Below are positions 24,401 to 38,600 of a stretch of DNA of 64,000 nucleotides, one piece after another. The position numbers and the translations under genes were made by a program. Source of the DNA: Acheta domesticus. Lineage: Eukaryota; Arthropoda; Insecta; Orthoptera; Gryllidae. The stretch lies in NCBI GenBank assembly GCA_031308135.1, contig JAHLJT010003027.1, forward strand, positions 1-64,000, in the 5' to 3' direction. The first letter of the stretch is position 1. Each line of letters begins with the position of its first letter. The notes under the pieces are model-generated. The model did no database searches. It was not told the origin of the DNA and was given only the letters and a program-made list of their open reading frames with translations.

Positions 24401-27400
24401 CCTTCAAATTTCTAAGCATTTTTTCTAATAAGAACACAAATATTGTGATATATAAGTTTCAAACCATCGGAATCTGCCAAGTAGAAGCGTAGCGCAATTA
24501 CTAAGGCGCTGGCTTAGCAATCAATGGGTATCGCGTTCGAAACCCAACTCCTTCAAATTTCTAAGCATTTTTTCTAATAAGAACACAAATATTGTGATAT
24601 ATAAGTTTCAAACCATCGGAATCTGCCAAGTAGAAGCGTAGCGCAATTACTAAGGCGCTGGCTTAGCAATCAATGGGTATCGCGTTCGAAACCCAACTCC
24701 TTCAAATTTCTAAGCATTTTTTCTAATAAGAACACAAATATTGTGATATATAAGTTTCAAACCATCGGAATCTGCCAAGTAGAAGCGTAGCGCAATTACT
24801 AAGGCGCTGGCTTAGCAATCAATGGGTATCGCGTTCGAAACCCAACTCCTTCAAATTTCTAAGCATTTTTTCTAATAAGAACACAAATATTGTGATATAT
24901 AAGTTTCAAACCATCGGAATCTGCCAAGTAGAAGCGTAGCGCAATTACTAAGGCGCTGGCTTAGCAATCAATGGGTATCGCGTTCGAAACCCAACTCCTT
25001 CAAATTTCTAAGCATTTTTTCTAATAAGAACACAAATATTGTGATATATAAGTTTCAAACCATCGGAATCTGCCAAGTAGAAGCGTAGCGCAATTACTAA
25101 GGCGCTGGCTTAGCAATCAATGGGTATCGCGTTCGAAACCCAACTCCTTCAAATTTCTAAGCATTTTTTCTAATAAGAACACAAATATTGTGATATATAA
25201 GTTTCAAACCATCGGAATCTGCCAAGTAGAAGCGTAGCGCAATTACTAAGGCGCTGGCTTAGCAATCAATGGGTATCGCGTTCGAAACCCAACTCCTTCA
25301 AATTTCTAAGCATTTTTTCTAATAAGAACACAAATATTGTGATATATAAGTTTCAAACCATCGGAATCTGCCAAGTAGAAGCGTAGCGCAATTACTAAGG
25401 CGCTGGCTTAGCAATCAATGGGTATCGCGTTCGAAACCCAACTCCTTCAAATTTCTAAGCATTTTTTCTAATAAGAACACAAATATTGTGATATATAAGT
25501 TTCAAACCATCGGAATCTGCCAAGTAGAAGCGTAGCGCAATTACTAAGGCGCTGGCTTAGCAATCAATGGGTATCGCGTTCGAAACCCAACTCCTTCAAA
25601 TTTCTAAGCATTTTTTCTAATAAGAACACAAATATTGTGATATATAAGTTTCAAACCATCGGAATCTGCCAAGTAGAAGCGTAGCGCAATTACTAAGGCG
25701 CTGGCTTAGCAATCAATGGGTATCGCGTTCGAAACCCAACTCCTTCAAATTTCTAAGCATTTTTTCTAATAAGAACACAAATATTGTGATATATAAGTTT
25801 CAAACCATCGGAATCTGCCAAGTAGAAGCGTAGCGCAATTACTAAGGCGCTGGCTTAGCAATCAATGGGTATCGCGTTCGAAACCCAACTCCTTCAAATT
25901 TCTAAGCATTTTTTCTAATAAGAACACAAATATTGTGATATATAAGTTTCAAACCATCGGAATCTGCCAAGTAGAAGCGTAGCGCAATTACTAAGGCGCT
26001 GGCTTAGCAATCAATGGGTATCGCGTTCGAAACCCAACTCCTTCAAATTTCTAAGCATTTTTTCTAATAAGAACACAAATATTGTGATATATAAGTTTCA
26101 AACCATCGGAATCTGCCAAGTAGAAGCGTAGCGCAATTACTAAGGCGCTGGCTTAGCAATCAATGGGTATCGCGTTCGAAACCCAACTCCTTCAAATTTC
26201 TAAGCATTTTTTCTAATAAGAACACAAATATTGTGATATATAAGTTTCAAACCATCGGAATCTGCCAAGTAGAAGCGTAGCGCAATTACTAAGGCGCTGG
26301 CTTAGCAATCAATGGGTATCGCGTTCGAAACCCAACTCCTTCAAATTTCTAAGCATTTTTTCTAATAAGAACACAAATATTGTGATATATAAGTTTCAAA
26401 CCATCGGAATCTGCCAAGTAGAAGCGTAGCGCAATTACTAAGGCGCTGGCTTAGCAATCAATGGGTATCGCGTTCGAAACCCAACTCCTTCAAATTTCTA
26501 AGCATTTTTTCTAATAAGAACACAAATATTGTGATATATAAGTTTCAAACCATCGGAATCTGCCAAGTAGAAGCGTAGCGCAATTACTAAGGCGCTGGCT
26601 TAGCAATCAATGGGTATCGCGTTCGAAACCCAACTCCTTCAAATTTCTAAGCATTTTTTCTAATAAGAACACAAATATTGTGATATATAAGTTTCAAACC
26701 ATCGGAATCTGCCAAGTAGAAGCGTAGCGCAATTACTAAGGCGCTGGCTTAGCAATCAATGGGTATCGCGTTCGAAACCCAACTCCTTCAAATTTCTAAG
26801 CATTTTTTCTAATAAGAACACAAATATTGTGATATATAAGTTTCAAACCATCGGAATCTGCCAAGTAGAAGCGTAGCGCAATTACTAAGGCGCTGGCTTA
26901 GCAATCAATGGGTATCGCGTTCGAAACCCAACTCCTTCAAATTTCTAAGCATTTTTTCTAATAAGAACACAAATATTGTGATATATAAGTTTCAAACCAT
27001 CGGAATCTGCCAAGTAGAAGCGTAGCGCAATTACTAAGGCGCTGGCTTAGCAATCAATGGGTATCGCGTTCGAAACCCAACTCCTTCAAATTTCTAAGCA
27101 TTTTTTCTAATAAGAACACAAATATTGTGATATATAAGTTTCAAACCATCGGAATCTGCCAAGTAGAAGCGTAGCGCAATTACTAAGGCGCTGGCTTAGC
27201 AATCAATGGGTATCGCGTTCGAAACCCAACTCCTTCAAATTTCTAAGCATTTTTTCTAATAAGAACACAAATATTGTGATATATAAGTTTCAAACCATCG
27301 GAATCTGCCAAGTAGAAGCGTAGCGCAATTACTAAGGCGCTGGCTTAGCAATCAATGGGTATCGCGTTCGAAACCCAACTCCTTCAAATTTCTAAGCATT

Positions 27401-30400
27401 TTTTCTAATAAGAACACAAATATTGTGATATATAAGTTTCAAACCATCGGAATCTGCCAAGTAGAAGCGTAGCGCAATTACTAAGGCGCTGGCTTAGCAA
27501 TCAATGGGTATCGCGTTCGAAACCCAACTCCTTCAAATTTCTAAGCATTTTTTCTAATAAGAACACAAATATTGTGATATATAAGTTTCAAACCATCGGA
27601 ATCTGCCAAGTAGAAGCGTAGCGCAATTACTAAGGCGCTGGCTTAGCAATCAATGGGTATCGCGTTCGAAACCCAACTCCTTCAAATTTCTAAGCATTTT
27701 TTCTAATAAGAACACAAATATTGTGATATATAAGTTTCAAACCATCGGAATCTGCCAAGTAGAAGCGTAGCGCAATTACTAAGGCGCTGGCTTAGCAATC
27801 AATGGGTATCGCGTTCGAAACCCAACTCCTTCAAATTTCTAAGCATTTTTTCTAATAAGAACACAAATATTGTGATATATAAGTTTCAAACCATCGGAAT
27901 CTGCCAAGTAGAAGCGTAGCGCAATTACTAAGGCGCTGGCTTAGCAATCAATGGGTATCGCGTTCGAAACCCAACTCCTTCAAATTTCTAAGCATTTTTT
28001 CTAATAAGAACACAAATATTGTGATATATAAGTTTCAAACCATCGGAATCTGCCAAGTAGAAGCGTAGCGCAATTACTAAGGCGCTGGCTTAGCAATCAA
28101 TGGGTATCGCGTTCGAAACCCAACTCCTTCAAATTTCTAAGCATTTTTTCTAATAAGAACACAAATATTGTGATATATAAGTTTCAAACCATCGGAATCT
28201 GCCAAGTAGAAGCGTAGCGCAATTACTAAGGCGCTGGCTTAGCAATCAATGGGTATCGCGTTCGAAACCCAACTCCTTCAAATTTCTAAGCATTTTTTCT
28301 AATAAGAACACAAATATTGTGATATATAAGTTTCAAACCATCGGAATCTGCCAAGTAGAAGCGTAGCGCAATTACTAAGGCGCTGGCTTAGCAATCAATG
28401 GGTATCGCGTTCGAAACCCAACTCCTTCAAATTTCTAAGCATTTTTTCTAATAAGAACACAAATATTGTGATATATAAGTTTCAAACCATCGGAATCTGC
28501 CAAGTAGAAGCGTAGCGCAATTACTAAGGCGCTGGCTTAGCAATCAATGGGTATCGCGTTCGAAACCCAACTCCTTCAAATTTCTAAGCATTTTTTCTAA
28601 TAAGAACACAAATATTGTGATATATAAGTTTCAAACCATCGGAATCTGCCAAGTAGAAGCGTAGCGCAATTACTAAGGCGCTGGCTTAGCAATCAATGGG
28701 TATCGCGTTCGAAACCCAACTCCTTCAAATTTCTAAGCATTTTTTCTAATAAGAACACAAATATTGTGATATATAAGTTTCAAACCATCGGAATCTGCCA
28801 AGTAGAAGCGTAGCGCAATTACTAAGGCGCTGGCTTAGCAATCAATGGGTATCGCGTTCGAAACCCAACTCCTTCAAATTTCTAAGCATTTTTTCTAATA
28901 AGAACACAAATATTGTGATATATAAGTTTCAAACCATCGGAATCTGCCAAGTAGAAGCGTAGCGCAATTACTAAGGCGCTGGCTTAGCAATCAATGGGTA
29001 TCGCGTTCGAAACCCAACTCCTTCAAATTTCTAAGCATTTTTTCTAATAAGAACACAAATATTGTGATATATAAGTTTCAAACCATCGGAATCTGCCAAG
29101 TAGAAGCGTAGCGCAATTACTAAGGCGCTGGCTTAGCAATCAATGGGTATCGCGTTCGAAACCCAACTCCTTCAAATTTCTAAGCATTTTTTCTAATAAG
29201 AACACAAATATTGTGATATATAAGTTTCAAACCATCGGAATCTGCCAAGTAGAAGCGTAGCGCAATTACTAAGGCGCTGGCTTAGCAATCAATGGGTATC
29301 GCGTTCGAAACCCAACTCCTTCAAATTTCTAAGCATTTTTTCTAATAAGAACACAAATATTGTGATATATAAGTTTCAAACCATCGGAATCTGCCAAGTA
29401 GAAGCGTAGCGCAATTACTAAGGCGCTGGCTTAGCAATCAATGGGTATCGCGTTCGAAACCCAACTCCTTCAAATTTCTAAGCATTTTTTCTAATAAGAA
29501 CACAAATATTGTGATATATAAGTTTCAAACCATCGGAATCTGCCAAGTAGAAGCGTAGCGCAATTACTAAGGCGCTGGCTTAGCAATCAATGGGTATCGC
29601 GTTCGAAACCCAACTCCTTCAAATTTCTAAGCATTTTTTCTAATAAGAACACAAATATTGTGATATATAAGTTTCAAACCATCGGAATCTGCCAAGTAGA
29701 AGCGTAGCGCAATTACTAAGGCGCTGGCTTAGCAATCAATGGGTATCGCGTTCGAAACCCAACTCCTTCAAATTTCTAAGCATTTTTTCTAATAAGAACA
29801 CAAATATTGTGATATATAAGTTTCAAACCATCGGAATCTGCCAAGTAGAAGCGTAGCGCAATTACTAAGGCGCTGGCTTAGCAATCAATGGGTATCGCGT
29901 TCGAAACCCAACTCCTTCAAATTTCTAAGCATTTTTTCTAATAAGAACACAAATATTGTGATATATAAGTTTCAAACCATCGGAATCTGCCAAGTAGAAG
30001 CGTAGCGCAATTACTAAGGCGCTGGCTTAGCAATCAATGGGTATCGCGTTCGAAACCCAACTCCTTCAAATTTCTAAGCATTTTTTCTAATAAGAACACA
30101 AATATTGTGATATATAAGTTTCAAACCATCGGAATCTGCCAAGTAGAAGCGTAGCGCAATTACTAAGGCGCTGGCTTAGCAATCAATGGGTATCGCGTTC
30201 GAAACCCAACTCCTTCAAATTTCTAAGCATTTTTTCTAATAAGAACACAAATATTGTGATATATAAGTTTCAAACCATCGGAATCTGCCAAGTAGAAGCG
30301 TAGCGCAATTACTAAGGCGCTGGCTTAGCAATCAATGGGTATCGCGTTCGAAACCCAACTCCTTCAAATTTCTAAGCATTTTTTCTAATAAGAACACAAA

Positions 30401-33400
30401 TATTGTGATATATAAGTTTCAAACCATCGGAATCTGCCAAGTAGAAGCGTAGCGCAATTACTAAGGCGCTGGCTTAGCAATCAATGGGTATCGCGTTCGA
30501 AACCCAACTCCTTCAAATTTCTAAGCATTTTTTCTAATAAGAACACAAATATTGTGATATATAAGTTTCAAACCATCGGAATCTGCCAAGTAGAAGCGTA
30601 GCGCAATTACTAAGGCGCTGGCTTAGCAATCAATGGGTATCGCGTTCGAAACCCAACTCCTTCAAATTTCTAAGCATTTTTTCTAATAAGAACACAAATA
30701 TTGTGATATATAAGTTTCAAACCATCGGAATCTGCCAAGTAGAAGCGTAGCGCAATTACTAAGGCGCTGGCTTAGCAATCAATGGGTATCGCGTTCGAAA
30801 CCCAACTCCTTCAAATTTCTAAGCATTTTTTCTAATAAGAACACAAATATTGTGATATATAAGTTTCAAACCATCGGAATCTGCCAAGTAGAAGCGTAGC
30901 GCAATTACTAAGGCGCTGGCTTAGCAATCAATGGGTATCGCGTTCGAAACCCAACTCCTTCAAATTTCTAAGCATTTTTTCTAATAAGAACACAAATATT
31001 GTGATATATAAGTTTCAAACCATCGGAATCTGCCAAGTAGAAGCGTAGCGCAATTACTAAGGCGCTGGCTTAGCAATCAATGGGTATCGCGTTCGAAACC
31101 CAACTCCTTCAAATTTCTAAGCATTTTTTCTAATAAGAACACAAATATTGTGATATATAAGTTTCAAACCATCGGAATCTGCCAAGTAGAAGCGTAGCGC
31201 AATTACTAAGGCGCTGGCTTAGCAATCAATGGGTATCGCGTTCGAAACCCAACTCCTTCAAATTTCTAAGCATTTTTTCTAATAAGAACACAAATATTGT
31301 GATATATAAGTTTCAAACCATCGGAATCTGCCAAGTAGAAGCGTAGCGCAATTACTAAGGCGCTGGCTTAGCAATCAATGGGTATCGCGTTCGAAACCCA
31401 ACTCCTTCAAATTTCTAAGCATTTTTTCTAATAAGAACACAAATATTGTGATATATAAGTTTCAAACCATCGGAATCTGCCAAGTAGAAGCGTAGCGCAA
31501 TTACTAAGGCGCTGGCTTAGCAATCAATGGGTATCGCGTTCGAAACCCAACTCCTTCAAATTTCTAAGCATTTTTTCTAATAAGAACACAAATATTGTGA
31601 TATATAAGTTTCAAACCATCGGAATCTGCCAAGTAGAAGCGTAGCGCAATTACTAAGGCGCTGGCTTAGCAATCAATGGGTATCGCGTTCGAAACCCAAC
31701 TCCTTCAAATTTCTAAGCATTTTTTCTAATAAGAACACAAATATTGTGATATATAAGTTTCAAACCATCGGAATCTGCCAAGTAGAAGCGTAGCGCAATT
31801 ACTAAGGCGCTGGCTTAGCAATCAATGGGTATCGCGTTCGAAACCCAACTCCTTCAAATTTCTAAGCATTTTTTCTAATAAGAACACAAATATTGTGATA
31901 TATAAGTTTCAAACCATCGGAATCTGCCAAGTAGAAGCGTAGCGCAATTACTAAGGCGCTGGCTTAGCAATCAATGGGTATCGCGTTCGAAACCCAACTC
32001 CTTCAAATTTCTAAGCATTTTTTCTAATAAGAACACAAATATTGTGATATATAAGTTTCAAACCATCGGAATCTGCCAAGTAGAAGCGTAGCGCAATTAC
32101 TAAGGCGCTGGCTTAGCAATCAATGGGTATCGCGTTCGAAACCCAACTCCTTCAAATTTCTAAGCATTTTTTCTAATAAGAACACAAATATTGTGATATA
32201 TAAGTTTCAAACCATCGGAATCTGCCAAGTAGAAGCGTAGCGCAATTACTAAGGCGCTGGCTTAGCAATCAATGGGTATCGCGTTCGAAACCCAACTCCT
32301 TCAAATTTCTAAGCATTTTTTCTAATAAGAACACAAATATTGTGATATATAAGTTTCAAACCATCGGAATCTGCCAAGTAGAAGCGTAGCGCAATTACTA
32401 AGGCGCTGGCTTAGCAATCAATGGGTATCGCGTTCGAAACCCAACTCCTTCAAATTTCTAAGCATTTTTTCTAATAAGAACACAAATATTGTGATATATA
32501 AGTTTCAAACCATCGGAATCTGCCAAGTAGAAGCGTAGCGCAATTACTAAGGCGCTGGCTTAGCAATCAATGGGTATCGCGTTCGAAACCCAACTCCTTC
32601 AAATTTCTAAGCATTTTTTCTAATAAGAACACAAATATTGTGATATATAAGTTTCAAACCATCGGAATCTGCCAAGTAGAAGCGTAGCGCAATTACTAAG
32701 GCGCTGGCTTAGCAATCAATGGGTATCGCGTTCGAAACCCAACTCCTTCAAATTTCTAAGCATTTTTTCTAATAAGAACACAAATATTGTGATATATAAG
32801 TTTCAAACCATCGGAATCTGCCAAGTAGAAGCGTAGCGCAATTACTAAGGCGCTGGCTTAGCAATCAATGGGTATCGCGTTCGAAACCCAACTCCTTCAA
32901 ATTTCTAAGCATTTTTTCTAATAAGAACACAAATATTGTGATATATAAGTTTCAAACCATCGGAATCTGCCAAGTAGAAGCGTAGCGCAATTACTAAGGC
33001 GCTGGCTTAGCAATCAATGGGTATCGCGTTCGAAACCCAACTCCTTCAAATTTCTAAGCATTTTTTCTAATAAGAACACAAATATTGTGATATATAAGTT
33101 TCAAACCATCGGAATCTGCCAAGTAGAAGCGTAGCGCAATTACTAAGGCGCTGGCTTAGCAATCAATGGGTATCGCGTTCGAAACCCAACTCCTTCAAAT
33201 TTCTAAGCATTTTTTCTAATAAGAACACAAATATTGTGATATATAAGTTTCAAACCATCGGAATCTGCCAAGTAGAAGCGTAGCGCAATTACTAAGGCGC
33301 TGGCTTAGCAATCAATGGGTATCGCGTTCGAAACCCAACTCCTTCAAATTTCTAAGCATTTTTTCTAATAAGAACACAAATATTGTGATATATAAGTTTC

Positions 33401-35637
33401 AAACCATCGGAATCTGCCAAGTAGAAGCGTAGCGCAATTACTAAGGCGCTGGCTTAGCAATCAATGGGTATCGCGTTCGAAACCCAACTCCTTCAAATTT
33501 CTAAGCATTTTTTCTAATAAGAACACAAATATTGTGATATATAAGTTTCAAACCATCGGAATCTGCCAAGTAGAAGCGTAGCGCAATTACTAAGGCGCTG
33601 GCTTAGCAATCAATGGGTATCGCGTTCGAAACCCAACTCCTTCAAATTTCTAAGCATTTTTTCTAATAAGAACACAAATATTGTGATATATAAGTTTCAA
33701 ACCATCGGAATCTGCCAAGTAGAAGCGTAGCGCAATTACTAAGGCGCTGGCTTAGCAATCAATGGGTATCGCGTTCGAAACCCAACTCCTTCAAATTTCT
33801 AAGCATTTTTTCTAATAAGAACACAAATATTGTGATATATAAGTTTCAAACCATCGGAATCTGCCAAGTAGAAGCGTAGCGCAATTACTAAGGCGCTGGC
33901 TTAGCAATCAATGGGTATCGCGTTCGAAACCCAACTCCTTCAAATTTCTAAGCATTTTTTCTAATAAGAACACAAATATTGTGATATATAAGTTTCAAAC
34001 CATCGGAATCTGCCAAGTAGAAGCGTAGCGCAATTACTAAGGCGCTGGCTTAGCAATCAATGGGTATCGCGTTCGAAACCCAACTCCTTCAAATTTCTAA
34101 GCATTTTTTCTAATAAGAACACAAATATTGTGATATATAAGTTTCAAACCATCGGAATCTGCCAAGTAGAAGCGTAGCGCAATTACTAAGGCGCTGGCTT
34201 AGCAATCAATGGGTATCGCGTTCGAAACCCAACTCCTTCAAATTTCTAAGCATTTTTTCTAATAAGAACACAAATATTGTGATATATAAGTTTCAAACCA
34301 TCGGAATCTGCCAAGTAGAAGCGTAGCGCAATTACTAAGGCGCTGGCTTAGCAATCAATGGGTATCGCGTTCGAAACCCAACTCCTTCAAATTTCTAAGC
34401 ATTTTTTCTAATAAGAACACAAATATTGTGATATATAAGTTTCAAACCATCGGAATCTGCCAAGTAGAAGCGTAGCGCAATTACTAAGGCGCTGGCTTAG
34501 CAATCAATGGGTATCGCGTTCGAAACCCAACTCCTTCAAATTTCTAAGCATTTTTTCTAATAAGAACACAAATATTGTGATATATAAGTTTCAAACCATC
34601 GGAATCTGCCAAGTAGAAGCGTAGCGCAATTACTAAGGCGCTGGCTTAGCAATCAATGGGTATCGCGTTCGAAACCCAACTCCTTCAAATTTCTAAGCAT
34701 TTTTTCTAATAAGAACACAAATATTGTGATATATAAGTTTCAAACCATCGGAATCTGCCAAGTAGAAGCGTAGCGCAATTACTAAGGCGCTGGCTTAGCA
34801 ATCAATGGGTATCGCGTTCGAAACCCAACTCCTTCAAATTTCTAAGCATTTTTTCTAATAAGAACACAAATATTGTGATATATAAGTTTCAAACCATCGG
34901 AATCTGCCAAGTAGAAGCGTAGCGCAATTACTAAGGCGCTGGCTTAGCAATCAATGGGTATCGCGTTCGAAACCCAACTCCTTCAAATTTCTAAGCATTT
35001 TTTCTAATAAGAACACAAATATTGTGATATATAAGTTTCAAACCATCGGAATCTGCCAAGTAGAAGCGTAGCGCAATTACTAAGGCGCTGGCTTAGCAAT
35101 CAATGGGTATCGCGTTCGAAACCCAACTCCTTCAAATTTCTAAGCATTTTTTCTAATAAGAACACAAATATTGTGATATATAAGTTTCAAACCATCGGAA
35201 TCTGCCAAGTAGAAGCGTAGCGCAATTACTAAGGCGCTGGCTTAGCAATCAATGGGTATCGCGTTCGAAACCCAACTCCTTCAAATTTCTAAGCATTTTT
35301 TCTAATAAGAACACAAATATTGTGATATATAAGTTTCAAACCATCGGAATCTGCCAAGTAGAAGCGTAGCGCAATTACTAAGGCGCTGGCTTAGCAATCA
35401 ATGGGTATCGCGTTCGAAACCCAACTCCTTCAAATTTCTAAGCATTTTTTCTAATAAGAACACAAATATTGTGATATATAAGTTTCAAACCATCGGAATC
35501 TGCCAAGTAGAAGCGTAGCGCAATTACTAAGGCGCTGGCTTAGCAATCAATGGGTATCGCGTTCGAAACCCAACTCCTTCAAATTTCTAAGCATTTTTTC
35601 TAATAAGAACACAAATATTGTGATATATAAGTTTCAT

Positions 35638-38600
35638 ACCATCGGAATCTGCCAAGTAGAAGCGTAGCGCAATTACTAAGGCGCTGGCTTAGCAATCAAT
35701 GGGTATCGCGTTCGAAACCCAACTCCTTCAAATTTCTAAGCATTTTTTCTAATAAGAACACAAATATTGTGATATATAAGTTTCATAACCATCGGAATCT
35801 GCCAAGTAGAAGCGTAGCGCAATTACTAAGGCGCTGGCTTAGCAATCAATGGGTATCGCGTTCGAAACCCAACTCCTTCAAATTTCTAAGCATTTTTTCT
35901 AATAAGAACACAAATATTGTGATATATAAGTTTCAAACCATCGGAATCTGCCAAGTAGAAGCGTAGCGCAATTACTAAGGCGCTGGCTTAGCAATCAATG
36001 GGTATCGCGTTCGAAACCCAACTCCTTCAAATTTCTAAGCATTTTTTCTAATAAGAACACAAATATTGTGATATATAAGTTTCAAACCATCGGAATCTGC
36101 CAAGTAGAAGCGTAGCGCAATTACTAAGGCGCTGGCTTAGCAATCAATGGGTATCGCGTTCGAAACCCAACTCCTTCAAATTTCTAAGCATTTTTTCTAA
36201 TAAGAACACAAATATTGTGATATATAAGTTTCAAACCATCGGAATCTGCCAAGTAGAAGCGTAGCGCAATTACTAAGGCGCTGGCTTAGCAATCAATGGG
36301 TATCGCGTTCGAAACCCAACTCCTTCAAATTTCTAAGCATTTTTTCTAATAAGAACACAAATATTGTGATATATAAGTTTCAAACCATCGGAATCTGCCA
36401 AGTAGAAGCGTAGCGCAATTACTAAGGCGCTGGCTTAGCAATCAATGGGTATCGCGTTCGAAACCCAACTCCTTCAAATTTCTAAGCATTTTTTCTAATA
36501 AGAACACAAATATTGTGATATATAAGTTTCAAACCATCGGAATCTGCCAAGTAGAAGCGTAGCGCAATTACTAAGGCGCTGGCTTAGCAATCAATGGGTA
36601 TCGCGTTCGAAACCCAACTCCTTCAAATTTCTAAGCATTTTTTCTAATAAGAACACAAATATTGTGATATATAAGTTTCAAACCATCGGAATCTGCCAAG
36701 TAGAAGCGTAGCGCAATTACTAAGGCGCTGGCTTAGCAATCAATGGGTATCGCGTTCGAAACCCAACTCCTTCAAATTTCTAAGCATTTTTTCTAATAAG
36801 AACACAAATATTGTGATATATAAGTTTCAAACCATCGGAATCTGCCAAGTAGAAGCGTAGCGCAATTACTAAGGCGCTGGCTTAGCAATCAATGGGTATC
36901 GCGTTCGAAACCCAACTCCTTCAAATTTCTAAGCATTTTTTCTAATAAGAACACAAATATTGTGATATATAAGTTTCAAACCATCGGAATCTGCCAAGTA
37001 GAAGCGTAGCGCAATTACTAAGGCGCTGGCTTAGCAATCAATGGGTATCGCGTTCGAAACCCAACTCCTTCAAATTTCTAAGCATTTTTTCTAATAAGAA
37101 CACAAATATTGTGATATATAAGTTTCAAACCATCGGAATCTGCCAAGTAGAAGCGTAGCGCAATTACTAAGGCGCTGGCTTAGCAATCAATGGGTATCGC
37201 GTTCGAAACCCAACTCCTTCAAATTTCTAAGCATTTTTTCTAATAAGAACACAAATATTGTGATATATAAGTTTCAAACCATCGGAATCTGCCAAGTAGA
37301 AGCGTAGCGCAATTACTAAGGCGCTGGCTTAGCAATCAATGGGTATCGCGTTCGAAACCCAACTCCTTCAAATTTCTAAGCATTTTTTCTAATAAGAACA
37401 CAAATATTGTGATATATAAGTTTCAAACCATCGGAATCTGCCAAGTAGAAGCGTAGCGCAATTACTAAGGCGCTGGCTTAGCAATCAATGGGTATCGCGT
37501 TCGAAACCCAACTCCTTCAAATTTCTAAGCATTTTTTCTAATAAGAACACAAATATTGTGATATATAAGTTTCAAACCATCGGAATCTGCCAAGTAGAAG
37601 CGTAGCGCAATTACTAAGGCGCTGGCTTAGCAATCAATGGGTATCGCGTTCGAAACCCAACTCCTTCAAATTTCTAAGCATTTTTTCTAATAAGAACACA
37701 AATATTGTGATATATAAGTTTCAAACCATCGGAATCTGCCAAGTAGAAGCGTAGCGCAATTACTAAGGCGCTGGCTTAGCAATCAATGGGTATCGCGTTC
37801 GAAACCCAACTCCTTCAAATTTCTAAGCATTTTTTCTAATAAGAACACAAATATTGTGATATATAAGTTTCAAACCATCGGAATCTGCCAAGTAGAAGCG
37901 TAGCGCAATTACTAAGGCGCTGGCTTAGCAATCAATGGGTATCGCGTTCGAAACCCAACTCCTTCAAATTTCTAAGCATTTTTTCTAATAAGAACACAAA
38001 TATTGTGATATATAAGTTTCAAACCATCGGAATCTGCCAAGTAGAAGCGTAGCGCAATTACTAAGGCGCTGGCTTAGCAATCAATGGGTATCGCGTTCGA
38101 AACCCAACTCCTTCAAATTTCTAAGCATTTTTTCTAATAAGAACACAAATATTGTGATATATAAGTTTCAAACCATCGGAATCTGCCAAGTAGAAGCGTA
38201 GCGCAATTACTAAGGCGCTGGCTTAGCAATCAATGGGTATCGCGTTCGAAACCCAACTCCTTCAAATTTCTAAGCATTTTTTCTAATAAGAACACAAATA
38301 TTGTGATATATAAGTTTCAAACCATCGGAATCTGCCAAGTAGAAGCGTAGCGCAATTACTAAGGCGCTGGCTTAGCAATCAATGGGTATCGCGTTCGAAA
38401 CCCAACTCCTTCAAATTTCTAAGCATTTTTTCTAATAAGAACACAAATATTGTGATATATAAGTTTCAAACCATCGGAATCTGCCAAGTAGAAGCGTAGC
38501 GCAATTACTAAGGCGCTGGCTTAGCAATCAATGGGTATCGCGTTCGAAACCCAACTCCTTCAAATTTCTAAGCATTTTTTCTAATAAGAACACAAATATT

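Larger units (their letters stand above)
21334..35637 (+). repeat. Domain 3: homogenised core, 96 identical-looking monomers
   Basis: Exactly 96 x 149 bp = 14,304 bp separates the monomer start at 21334 from the one at 35638, so there is no net insertion or deletion. Reading through it I saw no substitution and only the AAACC junction. This is the most uniform stretch of the window. It fits very recent amplification or strong homogenisation by unequal exchange, gene conversion or rolling-circle reinsertion. It is also exactly the kind of sequence in which an assembler can miscount copies. Confidence 0.88.
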
